Assembly (NCBI GenBank): GCA_930367205.1
Contig: OV884011.1
Span: forward strand, 44,281,754 to 44,345,753
Reading direction: 5' to 3'
DNA: 64,000 bases
From: Acanthosoma haemorrhoidale
Taxonomy: Eukaryota > Arthropoda > Insecta > Hemiptera > Acanthosomatidae
Shown: piece by piece, positions 45,701 through 55,972 of the stretch
Numbering within the stretch: position 1 is the stretch's first letter
Layout of the letters: the number at the start of each line of letters is the position of its first letter
The notes under the pieces: generated by a model
What the model was told of the DNA's origin: nothing
The model's database searches: none
The model's input: only the letters and a program-made list of their open reading frames with translations
Made by a program: the position numbers and the translations under genes

Positions 45701-48700
45701 GCTCCAACATAGGTGACGGGGCGTCTACCTACAAATCCGAATCGGAGATATGAGGAGTTGACAGTACATTCCCACCCAGATATAACCCTTATGTAATATA
45801 ATTATATACTATTCAAGCGGACTTCTTCCTGGTTAATGCATCACTACATTAATAATTGGTCATATCCATATTGCAACTTTTGAAATGTCAAATAAATATT
45901 CTGAAATATAATGTCAATGTTTAAAAACTTATGACATAAAAGCATAAAATCCACCTAACGGCAATCAGGCGAAAGCCGGCAGTCTGGTATACCCTTATAC
46001 CCTTTGAGGAGAATCACAGCAGGTTAAAGGTTAGGTTTCAAATAACAACAATTCTTAGTTTATTTTGAGAAATTTTATGACATTACTAGTTTTTTACATC
46101 TGAGACGTTATCAGAAGATATCTATTGAGGCTTGTTTTTTTCAACATTGGAATGTTGAATGGGATGTAGCTTCATTGACGTTTTCATCTTCGAGCTTTAA
46201 TAGCTAACTGAATCTAATTTTGATCGTTGTGAAGCTAAATGAGTTGTTACCATATACAATTAAGTACTAATGACTTCCGGCGGAACCTTGTATACGTACA
46301 GTAGTGCATATGGGCTGGCTATATTAGCCCGTGTTCAGGCTCCCTTTGTGTCCATGGTCAATTCCATCGGCTTCGCTGATGCATACTGAGCAGCACTCTA
46401 ACAGCCAACATTGTTAATAATATTATTGTACGTAATATGCCTGCTGTTGTTATAAATAATGTTTTCAACAATTTTACGTTTAGTATATTTGCCATATTTT
46501 GGCAATCACGCGTGTGTCTGTCTTTTTTAGTCTGTGCGACTACTGTGTAAAACCAACATTATGGAAAATAATGAAAGGTCATTAATATATCAATTGCTTG
46601 GTTATTAAAAAAGTAATATTTTACTATCATATTGGTCAAATTAATGATCTCAATTTTCTATGTCTAAAGTGTTTGTACTTCAATGGACCATAATTATCAA
46701 ACATCAACAAGTTGATTTTTTTTTTTATAAACTTCTGGACAAAATTAACACATCACTTCATTTTTCATAGCATAAAATAGATAAATAACCTCTCATATTT
46801 TTCTTTAGATATTTAATATAAAGACTATTTTTTGGTAATATGATCAAGACTGGATCACAAACACGTGATTAATTAGAAAAATGGCATGTATATGGCCGTG
46901 AAAATTCAAGTCTAGCTATTCGATTCTGTCTGGTGAGAAGTGAACAATGGTAGGGCGTCTTTAGGTCAGATTCGATTTGCAGAGGTCTCGTCTTATTGCT
47001 CTGTCTGAAATTATCACGTTTCTGGCCGAACGAAGTTCATTTCGACTTTGAAGACTTTTTTGGAACCTCTGTCTTAAGGCTAAGAGCGTTATGAAATGGT
47101 CATCTCAGGCTGAAGTAGGCCTTGGCCGACCTTGCCCGGGCCCCCAACGATATGTGCCCTGAAACGACGGACGATTGGTTTATTCCCAAGCGTACGGCCA
47201 CTTGCCTTTGGGGCAAGCCTTCCCTCAAGAGTGTTAGTGTTCGATTTCTTCAGGCCTATCCATATTAAAGCTTTAAAAAACTCGAATTCAAAAAGAACTA
47301 ACTAAAAAAAATGGAGAAACTAAAAAAAAGAAGTTATGACTAAATAGCAGTCAGGGACAAAATAACTGTCGGAAGTGTACCAGATACTCGGCCATTCTTT
47401 TCTTTATTTATTCTCTGAACTGAAGATTACATTAGAGGATCATCTCTAGACCAGACTCCATTACTAATAGCAGTGCTGGTCAGAGGAATTCCATTTAATT
47501 CTAATAAACATATAATCGATCGCTGCGTTTAATTTTATCTTAATTAAAATGATAGTTTTGTATGATGATCATCTATGGGTAAAGGTTTTTACTACGAGTT
47601 TCCTCTAACTGTTAACATACATTTATTATCGGTTAGTTTTATGGCTTTATCTATCATGGTGTTTAAAGTGTTTAATTGTTGACGTTCTGGGTACGTAATT
47701 TAAAATTGGCTAGTGTTTTTTTTTTTTAGTCTAGTGTGTGTTACTTATTTTCCCTTATTATCATAATGTAAAGACAAAAATTGTAAAATACCTATCTTTT
47801 GAAACTGTAATACATCACACGATTACTTAGCAAAGGGATCAGGAAGGCTAGGAGGGAATCCTAAGTATATTTTAACTTAAAAATCCAACTCGTTGTGGAG
47901 GCCCGTGTCCGATAAGATAAAAAATGAAAATTTAAATCCATCACTCGAAAGTTTTTAATTTATTCAATATTTCTTCTTCTTCTTCTTTTGGGCATCTTCT
48001 GAGTAAACTGCACATTAGAATGCCTTCGAAAAGGCTCTAATTAGTTTTTTTTAACTTCAGACCCGTGAAACCTTCATTCACGAGAACATTTGAATGTAGA
48101 AAAAATGAGTAGGACGGTATTAGACAGGATTTCCATGGAACCTTAAAAAAATAATCTTCAAAAGCATCACTATAAAAATAATTATATGATTAAAAAATTT
48201 GTTTATATGCATGTATGTTCTGCGATAGTGGTTGTAAAAATAATCCAGTCTACCTGAAATTTCTAAGTATGTACCTCAACACCTCAAAATATATAATGGG
48301 ATATGTATATTTTTTTTTTTTAATCTGAAAAGTCATGTTGGTTTCGCTTCCTCATAAGAGTGTTTTTAAGTCCTAGTTCACTTATTTTTAATAATTTCAA
48401 AGATATTCCAGAAAATAAAGTTTTGATGCCAACAATAAAAACCGCGCATTGAACATGACCCAGCAGATTTTAATGTTGTTTTTTAATAGGAAATTTTCAT
48501 TTGATTAAAAAACTAAAATTAACTATTTTTCCAAAGAATTTTTTTTAGTAAGTAGTCCCGAGAGCATTTCTCGATATTGTACCTTAACTTTCTGCGTCCT
48601 TTATTTAGTTTATACGTATTTAAAAAATACAATTAAGTCATGAACTACGTAAGTAATTAAAAAAAAGGTCGAAATAAAAATAAATATGACTTCTTGGCTT

Positions 48701-51700
48701 CTGAGCCGTGGATTATATTGTCATTGGCTATCAAACGCCGACATGTGCCCCCGGTTGAGGATGCGGCGGTGGAGGAGTTATATAATCAGTCCCATGCCGG
48801 GTTACGTAACCCGGCATAGCAGCCTGTGATGTAGCAGCTACCGACCCGGTTTCCAAGTTCAACTTTGTTTTTGTGATGGGCTGCAATATGCATACAGATA
48901 ATTTATTAGTTATTGCCAAACTCGAAGTGCAATGGGTACAATGGTCAATCGGTGCAAAAATAAAACCTCCCAATTCAGAGGCGTTCTGTTAAATGATAAA
49001 AACGAGTCACTCGGCAGAGTGGTGTAATAAACTGTTGATTCAACGTTGAGATAGAATCGCTTCGTTTCAAGATAGCAATGCGTTGACAATTTTGATATAT
49101 ATATATATATATATAATTAATATATATTCTTTATCTAAATAGGAAGTGACTCAAGCATGAGTTTCCCATGTTCGAAAACCCCTTTAAAAATATTTCTCTA
49201 CCTTAATTGGCTCCGAAAGTTGTGTTTATTTGGAGTCTTACAGGGAACTGAACTCTTAAGTCGGGTTATCGGAGGTTTAAACGTGAAAGGGGACTGATGT
49301 ACTGTTTTCTATAGTAGGACGTTTTATAGCTAAGTTGACTTCAGTATCGTGTTCAGCGCCTTCTAAAATATGAAATACCCTATTAACGATCTGAACGGAG
49401 GTAACTATTTTTTTTTGCACTGCTAAATTTTGCACTTTCTCCACTGTTTAAAGGGAGAGGCCCTACTTTCAAACAAGTACGAGGCAAATGATTTTCGTCT
49501 AGAATGTATTAAGGTACTGAGAGGGTCTCCAAGATAAATTAAATAATTAGATAGTGACCGTCATGGATATTAGTTATTGTTGACCAGCGCCTTCAATCAG
49601 TGCAAAATCCAACTGTTGAATCTGTACACCCTGTCTTAGTTATGAATCTGAATGGAGTACTTGACATTTTTACAAAGTCAACACTAAACGGTGAGCTATC
49701 ATTTGGGTAAAAAATAATTATAGATCCGTTCAAGCTAAGTGACCCTCACTTGTTACAGCGAGATGTTCAATTTTAAATTTAGAACAAAATTAAAAAGAAT
49801 AAAAAAACATAGTATCTTTTATTTCGACATTTACTCAAGTTTATGGAGATCAAGCTATATATATTTATGGCTATGTTTTTCATATTTCCTCAATACGAAA
49901 TGAGTTCTCCACGTATGATTTAATTTAGTGAAAACATAATGGTTTCTGGCCTTGAAAAAAATCCACGAAACACTAAAATATGACACGCTCACCTCCCAGT
50001 TCCCCGATCCCACCATAGACCTAATTGATTATTTTGATATTGAATAATGACAGCTGCCAATAGCCATGGGTTTGATCCCATTCAGTCCGGAAATGATCTG
50101 CTCAATTTCCACGTAATCCTGTCGGATATGGGCAGTTAACCGTATTCTGTAGTACATGTACAGTTTACTGGATATAGTATGAATGAACTTATGATTGGCA
50201 CATTGTTCAAATGAAATGCTTCCATCGATTTACACCTACATATTCGATAACGGTGGCAATTGGATGATGATATTATATGATATTTCAAACTTGATGGTAG
50301 TATATTACAAAACCATCAAGCTATAAACTGTGCGGTTAGTCTTCGAATAAATTTGCTTGGATAACGACGGCTGTGTTTTTTGGAGAACTATACTTTCAAC
50401 ATATTCCACAAACACCTCCAAATATCCTCATTATTGTTTTAGTTCAGATACGATTATAGGAAGTATGAAAAGTTTCTTTACTTTTGAGGTTTCTCAATAG
50501 CTCAGAGCTATTTAAGATTTTAATTTGTCCTTTTTTCAAGTTATTAATATGGTTCAAGAAATATTAATTACAATAAATCAAATGGGCGAAGAATCTTTAG
50601 AAACTAAAGTTTTAAGAGTCCACAGCATAAATCACACATTTAATGTAGTAAGCGTTAGTATATTCTTGTTCAAAATGGATTAATATTTTTTCGCTCTGAA
50701 TAATGTTAGCCATGTTGTATTTTTTTTCCTACGAAGAAGAAGTTGAATATCAAGGCTGGGACCGCATGCCCACATTGAGAGTAGGAAGGCCATATATATT
50801 TTGGAGCAGAAATAGCTGATTCAGTGGCACAACAATAAGTGCCAGAGGACAATGCCGCCTTATCTGGGACTACTTGCGCCCTTCATTCGCAGCTATCACA
50901 GGTCCATTTTCCCTCGGTCGCAGTAAGGCATATTGTACCAGCTTCGCTAAAATAACTTGAAGAGGAGCCTTTTAGCACGTGTCAGCGCCAAGCGACAAAT
51001 ACGCTATAATATATATCGTAGGCCGTCTAGCAATTTCACACATCTGTTTAATCAGTAGTTTACACGAAGATCCACTCAATACTGTCCACTTGACATCTGA
51101 CCTTCTAAAATAAATCGCCGTTGACCTTGATGACGCCTTATTCCGTCCTTATTTTGCTAGTTTTAGAAATGCTTGCGATAGTCGAGCAAACTTCTAACTA
51201 TTTTTAATAGTCGAGGATCATTGTAAGTGAAATCGTAATGGTACTAATCACATGAGATTCCTTCATGATATATTATACAACAATATTTTATAATTTATAA
51301 TATTGTTCACTTGTAATATGAGTTCATTGGTAACCTTGGAATATGATGTGATTTCACGTCTTACTGAAAATGTAATGACATGCTAGGTAAAAAAATACAA
51401 CGAATGTAAAGTTAAAAAATCATATAGCATAACTTTACAATCGCAGATGAGTATTAATTAACATCTAATGGTATCTGAAGGGGTTCTGGAAATTGAAGTA
51501 GGCTCTTGCAATTTCCAAAATTATTTCTCATTTATTAAATTTAAACTGTATAGTCAGGTTCACATGTACTCTTTCAGAAGCAATTAGATGTTTATTAATG
51601 AATATATGTTATTATTAATTCATGGTTAAAAACTAATTTTATTTTACTCTCTTGATTTCTTATTTTCTCTAATATATTGTGTTTCGAAAGGGTGTACATT

Positions 51701-54700
51701 AATAAACAAGATGAAAATTTAGCATCTCGTCAACCTAAGCCGCTTACCCTAACTCGAACCTATGAACAAGGAGTGATGAACTACATTTTGTGACATGACA
51801 AATATCAACTAATGTAGATTTTTATATTTAAATATTGCTCATGATGCAGTGAATGAAGGATTGAGGGGGATTTTTAAAAATGTGGCTTTCAATTTCAGAA
51901 GTCACTAAATATCATACAATTTGGAAACAGACATTATTTTTTATACTTTCCCCATTAATAGGCACCCTTGGCACCCCTGTATTCAGGAATAATAATAAGT
52001 CTTCGTTGCCATTCCTCTTCGAAAAGTATAGCATAAATAAAAATAGTAAACAATAATGAACAAAACAGAACATTTTTTAATAATATTCAGATTGGTTTTC
52101 AAATCATTTAGTATAAATAGTGGACCTTCACTTCATAAAGATAAGTATTCTATTTGACTGTCATAACTAAGTTTCTTCATTACGTTCCATCTTTTTACTT
52201 TTCATCCACCACCAATAAATAAATTTTAAATTTTTTAAAAGGTATTTGTGAATTACAAACCTAAATGGGGGCCGAAAGGTCTTAAGGCCAAGCAGCAATG
52301 CTGTATCCTATATTTTGAAGTGGCAATACGCTTTCTATAAAAAATAAATAAGTATTTGTTTAAAATGTTATTTCCTTTTTTTTACTCTTTGCTGTATGTG
52401 CCAAAATGGTCACACCTTTAAGATTAGTAGGAGAGAAAAAAACTGCTTGTCACATTTTAGAGAACACTATGTTTCAAGATATAAAAGAATAATGAAGGTT
52501 ATCACCTATAAAATAGAATATTTAAGAAAGGATACGATTGATGAAGAATTAACATTTGAAAATTAACAAAAGTTTGTTAATGAAGAAACTTACATAGGTA
52601 CATGCTAATCAGTTAAATTGTTAAATATAATTTTGAGGGGGACAAAACATTATTAAATTCTACCAGCCTGCCTAAAAAAAAATTTTCTATGTAGAATTCA
52701 TCTTATGAAAATGTACTACTTAATAGATAACAATTTAACACTGTTGTTTGTAACATAATCATAACTTTATCAAATGTCGACCAAAAATCCATTATTTTTA
52801 TTCACATGTTATTAATTTTCCAGACACTGCACTAGAAGATTTAATTCAAGAAGTTGTGAAAGCCAGCAATCGAGGGGTGTCTGCTGCCAATAACGTTTCC
52901 GGTGAACCAAACTGGAGCTTTGGCCAATCCCTTTTTTTTTCCAGTACCATCGTCACAACAATCGGTATAACAAAAATATTTAAATTATTTTTATTTCTCT
53001 ACAAAGATTGACAGTCACTAATAATTAATGCACATGTTCAACTGTATCTAGGTTATGGTAACGTAACTCCACTGTCTCGAGAAGGTAAAATGTTCTGCAT
53101 AATTTACGCAATGATCGGAATACCTCTCACCCTAGTCCTTTTGTCTGCGTTAGTAGATCGATTGATGATCTTTTCTACAACCTTCTTACAGTACTTGAAC
53201 AGCCGGCTAGGACATCTATATCAGGTATGATGTCAGCTTTTTGTTTCTAAGATAGAATTTATTTTAATAAAAAATAATGAAAATATTATTCACTCAAATA
53301 TAGGTATTGATTATTCCATAGAAATAGCCAAATGTCACCCAAAAAAATTACTACATTTTCAAAATTTAAGAATAATGTGGATTTCGCTATTTGGATTGCT
53401 CTTCTCTCTCAACATTTTCATGAAGCCTCTAAAAAATGATAGTGTCCTTATCACTAATTAACAGCCAAAGAAAAAATATTCCCCAAAACACATTCCTTAG
53501 GGACACATCCTTAATTTATGCTTGAGTAGTCAGTTGTGAACATACATCAAAGGTTAGATGTTTTTGAAAAATTAAATTTTTCTTCTTTTTTCTCTATCTC
53601 TGTTATGTTGTTAGGCCTGGAATAGCCTCAGACCACCTCTTCCACTCATCTCTATTCTTCATTCTTCAAGCTTCAAATAACTACCTTGCATTCCGAACAT
53701 CCGCCCACCCAGTAGACATACCCAAACCACTCGAGCTGATGTTCTGTCAGGTCTTCTGTTACTGATCTCACTTGATCAGTATTTTCATATTACATAACTT
53801 GCATTCCGATCATCCGCCCACCCAGCAGACATACCCAAACCACTCGAACTGATGTTCTGTCAGATGTTCTGTTACTGATCTCACTTGATCAGCATTTTCA
53901 TTTGATGAATATTTTCATTCTATATAGTCCCTTGGGAAGAAGCCTTGTTTTATCTGCCACTCTTCTAAGATACTTCATCTCAGTAGCTGTAATCCTGCTT
54001 ACATATTTGTCCAAAAGTGCCCAACACTCTGAGAAATACAAGAGGACGGGGAGAAACACTGCCTTGAAAAGTCGGAGCTCAAACTATTTACTCAATACTC
54101 ACTTCCTCATTAGATTTGTAGATGTCTGGTATTCGGCCTATCTATTTGTTCACAGCTGCGCTTCATTCATATCAATAGGCTGCTTGTCTAGTATCATTTA
54201 GGCAGTGTCTTCTGTTAATTTGACCTCCCACCCTGTCCTCCATGCAGAACTTATCCTGATAGTGTTTCCTCAATACTATCAGGATAATAACATTATCCTA
54301 AATGTGATCACCACCTAAAGTGATCCTCAGTAAAGGGGTAACTCGCCTAAATATGAATTTTTTTATAAATTCAATTCTTATTGCTCTTCCATCTCCAAAT
54401 TTTCATAGACCCTCTCAAAACTGGTACATCTTTAGTTTATGCTTGAGTAGTCATTCTGCTACTTACATCTAGGGTTAGCTGTTCTAGGGAACAGCAAGAT
54501 AATATTTGTAGAAAATAGAATAATTGTAATTGTACAATAATTAAACATGATAACAAAAATTAAGATGGACACTATGTTTAATAATCAGATGAATGTTATA
54601 TTGTTTTTGATATTTTGTTAATCTCATAAAAAAGTGTAGAATAATGTAACTGCGACCTATTAAAAACTTGAATGAATAAATATTTATTTAAACCCATAGC

Positions 54701-55972
54701 ATTTATACAATAGAATGACGCATATGTCATTTATTGCATCATAATAATACTTAGTTATTTTGTTTGTTTTTAATTTTGATTTGTAAATTAAACAGCCTAT
54801 CTCTTTTGGTTGCAGCCTTTCAAAATTCGAGTTCTGCACCTGATGATAGTCGGTTCAGTTCTGGTGATATTCTGCATTCTCATCCCGGCTTCGATCTTCG
54901 CAGCTATTGAGCCAGAATGGGACTTCCTCGACTCCCTTTACTATTGTTTTATATCTCTGACAACTGTTGGCTTGGGAGACTACATCCCTGGAGATTATCC
55001 TAACCAGCCGTACAGGCCATTTTACAAAATAATCACAACAGGTTTGAATGATTTTTATACCTTTACTTCTATTGAACACATAATGAATCATTTCAAGTAA
55101 TGGCTAAGGGACCTCCTGGTCTGTGACTAGATACATTTCCAACTGAGCCATTCCTGTTTAAGGAGGTTTGTCTGGCTGGAGATCAGAAAGTTCTTGGTCA
55201 AACTCTGGCCTTATAACTATTTTTTTTCTCTGGCTACGAATTATTGAGACAGTTGGATTACAGCCCGTAACTAGTAATTATTAATAAAAGTATAAGTATA
55301 AAATGACTCAGGTTCCGTATAGAATACCATACTTGAAAGGTCTTCTAGTTACGAATATGGTCTCAGGAAACATGATGTATTTATTTGTTAGCTGAAAGAT
55401 AATGTTAACTGATTAACTGACGAAAAATCGGATGACCCTTTAGATGGTAAACTTAGAAATAATAAAAAATCAAGTAAAACTAGGATCCTAATCTACTTAT
55501 TAGAATTGATAATTATTGTATTCAAAGAAACCAGAACAATTGAGTTTTAAGCATGATTTATATTTTTTATGATTGGATAAAATAAAAGATAAGGTGGCCA
55601 GTTAGCGTACAAGTACCAAAAGAATGATATATATTTTTTTTAAGCCTTTGAAATTACTTTAGTAAAAACCTAGATATATTTCAAATTATATTTAATAATT
55701 ACATTGTTTAACATATAATAAAATGATCCTGTAATTAATGTTGTACAGTTTACCTACTGGTTGGGCTTACATTCATCATGTTGTTGCTGACCATTTATTA
55801 CGACATCCCAGAGCTGAACCTCGGCATCCTGTTCTTGATGAGGTCCGACGAGCGGACGGGAGACCCTGAGAAGATGCGGCTGTCGACCCCAGCCACAACC
55901 AAGTACACCGAAGAAGAGAGCAAGGACACTCCAAGCCCAGAGGACATAACACCTGTCCATGCCAGACCTTAA
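32330..55972 (+). CDS. two-pore-domain potassium channel, TWIK/KCNK1-like (five exons)
   Basis: Joining 32330-32603, 52824-52964, 53052-53224, 54816-55041 and 55749-55972 gives 1038 nt and 345 residues, all introns GT-AG with matching phases. Two pore loops with filters TIGYG (137-141) and TVGLG (246-250) alternate with four membrane segments (about 40-64, 152-176, 203-226 and 272-290), the K2P layout. Family-specific marks: Cys89 in the extracellular cap, where TWIK1 has its inter-subunit disulfide; the NVSGEPNW glycosylation sequon (Asn115), like NASGNWNW in TWIK1; and LTTVGLGDYIPGDYPNQ. Length fits TWIK1 (336). The start is preceded by an in-frame TAA. It should form dimeric background K+ channels in the plasma membrane. 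TWIK1 has Thr in its first filter where this protein has Ile138, so normal K+ selectivity is expected (inference). Confidence 0.95.
34975..35190 (-). repeat. tRNA-like, possibly SINE-derived segment
   Basis: The minus strand contains GGGTTCAAATCC, a perfect match to a Pol III B box, at about 35083-35094. Just upstream is TGGCTGAAGATC, a weak A box. The plus strand of the same segment reads AGCTCAGTTGGTGGAGTATC, which is A-box-like in the other direction. No cloverleaf can be folded by eye, so it is not called a tRNA gene. Confidence 0.35.
36290..36850 (-). pseudogene. jockey-like reverse transcriptase fragment
   Basis: Minus-strand frames, with stops and shifts, give LYDDDTALIY (the catalytic YxDD region) near 36800-36830, then TLNRLQHKVKKI, FTEHINTKNLMQIVPTFQQK and the thumb-like SKKKLMLYKSVIRSHITCDP. 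The order matches the C-terminal half of a jockey-type LINE reverse transcriptase. Inactive and old. Confidence 0.7.
37440..37880 (+). repeat. interspersed repeat, copy 1
   Basis: Matches the inverted segment 50000-50440. Shared blocks in order are AAGCAAATTTATCCGAAGAC, ATCTCCGACAGGA, CCGGACTGAATGGGA, AAACCCATGG, TTGGCAGCTGTCAT and TTGGTAGGATTGGGGAA. No coding frame. A weaker piece, ACCTATGAAATTTGGCAGCT at about 26873, may belong to the same family. Confidence 0.7.
39050..39690 (-). pseudogene. non-LTR reverse transcriptase fragment
   Basis: Minus-strand frames read EYLDLIGAWVSLHNLQLNAE, then VKNLGLANGKIHLLNRLPIH, TYAPTTRLLYCLVG and, in another frame, LLIRPTNLWNFIPMDSPNV, which matches the WNSLP box near the end of many LINE polymerases. 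Frameshifts are present. It belongs to a different family from the fragments at 24529 and 44483. Clade not resolved. Confidence 0.6.
39709..39760. repeat. (TA)n microsatellite
   Basis: An uninterrupted TA tract of about 52 bp. Confidence 0.97.
43530..43665 (+). pseudogene. possible mariner transposase fragment
   Basis: The stretch from about 43550 reads HDTRPGK in one frame and YSPYYLDLSPTDYHFLQ in the next. These resemble the HDNARPH and YSPDLSPTDYHFF blocks that bracket the last catalytic Asp of mariner transposases. A poly-A run at 43512-43526 precedes it. No terminal repeats seen, and the match is short. Confidence 0.45.
44483..45330 (+). pseudogene. LINE reverse transcriptase fragment with internal deletion
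   Basis: Plus strand: QTGFRQGLSAGSNLVSLQQH (start of the palm), then a jump that removes the catalytic aspartates, then LISSSNMPLRLKLLTYQSVL, RPALL, and after a frameshift LQHFQNRILRSSLWHTSYRK, IRRRHIKLFDSIKHYQNQLF. The order is the same as in the element at 24529-25199, so the two belong to related families. A G-run follows at about 45387-45395. Inactive. Confidence 0.75.
48794..48817. repeat. perfect 24-bp palindrome
   Basis: The sequence centred on GGGTTACGTAACCC, with outer arms ATGCC/GGCAT, equals its own reverse complement over 24 bp without spacer. It lies in a GC-richer island (48700-48870) in the channel intron. The island also holds a minus-strand open frame (48731-48973) of no recognised family. 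Confidence 0.9.
49095..49115. repeat. short (AT)n microsatellite
   Basis: A tract of about ten AT units. Confidence 0.9.
50000..50440 (-). repeat. interspersed repeat, copy 2 (inverted)
   Basis: Reverse complement of the family seen at 37440-37880. The plus strand has GGGTTTGATCCCATTC, which looks like a Pol III B box and could mark a SINE, but no tRNA-like head is evident. Confidence 0.7.
52824..52964 (+). CDS. K2P channel exon 2
   Basis: Acceptor TTTTCCAG and donor ATCG|GTATAA. Encodes the cap helices, the NVS sequon and pore helix 1 (SLFFSSTIVTTIG), with the first filter split by the following intron inside the Gly codon. Confidence 0.93.
53052..53224 (+). CDS. K2P channel exon 3
   Basis: Begins with GT of the Gly139 codon and completes the GYG filter (GYGNVTPLS). 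It then encodes the second membrane segment (MFCIIYAMIGIPLTLVLLSA) and the cytoplasmic loop, and ends CAG|GTATGA in phase 0. The intron before it is only 87 bp. Confidence 0.93.
53620..54205 (-). pseudogene. LINE C-terminal fragment in K2P intron 3
   Basis: The minus strand reads LYFSECWALLDKYVSRITAT, EMKYLRRVADKTRLLPKG, then VTEDLTEHQ followed by EWFGYVYWVGG. This is the usual C-terminal part of a LINE polymerase (SEC/W-S-L, AEMRFLRRVAGKTR, RRLQWFGHVxRM). The last segment occurs twice as a tandem duplication of about 112 bp (about 53687-53800 and 53800-53912). Stops and shifts make it inactive. Confidence 0.75.
54251..54287. repeat. short perfect inverted repeat
   Basis: Arms TTATCCTGATAGT and ACTATCAGGATAA (13 bp, perfect) with an 11-base loop, in intron 3 of the channel gene just after the LINE fragment. 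Confidence 0.9.
54816..55041 (+). CDS. K2P channel exon 4
   Basis: Acceptor TTGGTTGCAG. Encodes the third membrane segment, the EPEWDFLDSLYYCFISLTTV pore helix 2, the second filter GLGD and the post-filter YIPGDYPNQPYRPFYKI. The donor is ACAACAG|GTTTGA, a weaker site than the others. Confidence 0.93.
55749..55972 (+). CDS. K2P channel exon 5, with stop
   Basis: Acceptor TTGTACAG. Encodes the fourth membrane segment (VYLLVGLTFIMLLLTIYYDI) and a hydrophilic C-terminal tail rich in Glu, Pro and Thr (EEESKDTPSPED), then TAA. The tail is GC-rich and unlike vertebrate TWIK1 tails. Confidence 0.93.

Larger units (their letters stand above)
32604..52823 (+). other. intron 1 of the K2P gene (20.2 kb)
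   Basis: A very long intron filled with AT-rich sequence and old elements, listed separately: a tRNA-like segment (34975), jockey-like and other reverse transcriptase fragments (36290, 39050, 44483), an interspersed repeat pair (37440 and 50000), a mariner fragment (43530), microsatellites (39709, 49095) and a 24-bp palindrome (48794). A run of 14 G at 32697-32710 lies about 95 bp after the donor. GC-richer pieces at 46950-47260 and 50740-51010 have no recognisable content. No alternative coding exon could be supported. Confidence 0.8.

Noticed and set aside
53902..54201. 99-codon plus-strand frame in channel intron 3
   Set aside because: It is antisense to a LINE polymerase fragment that reads sensibly on the minus strand.
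55754..55960. 68-codon minus-strand frame over channel exon 5
   Set aside because: Antisense shadow of the GC-rich last coding exon.
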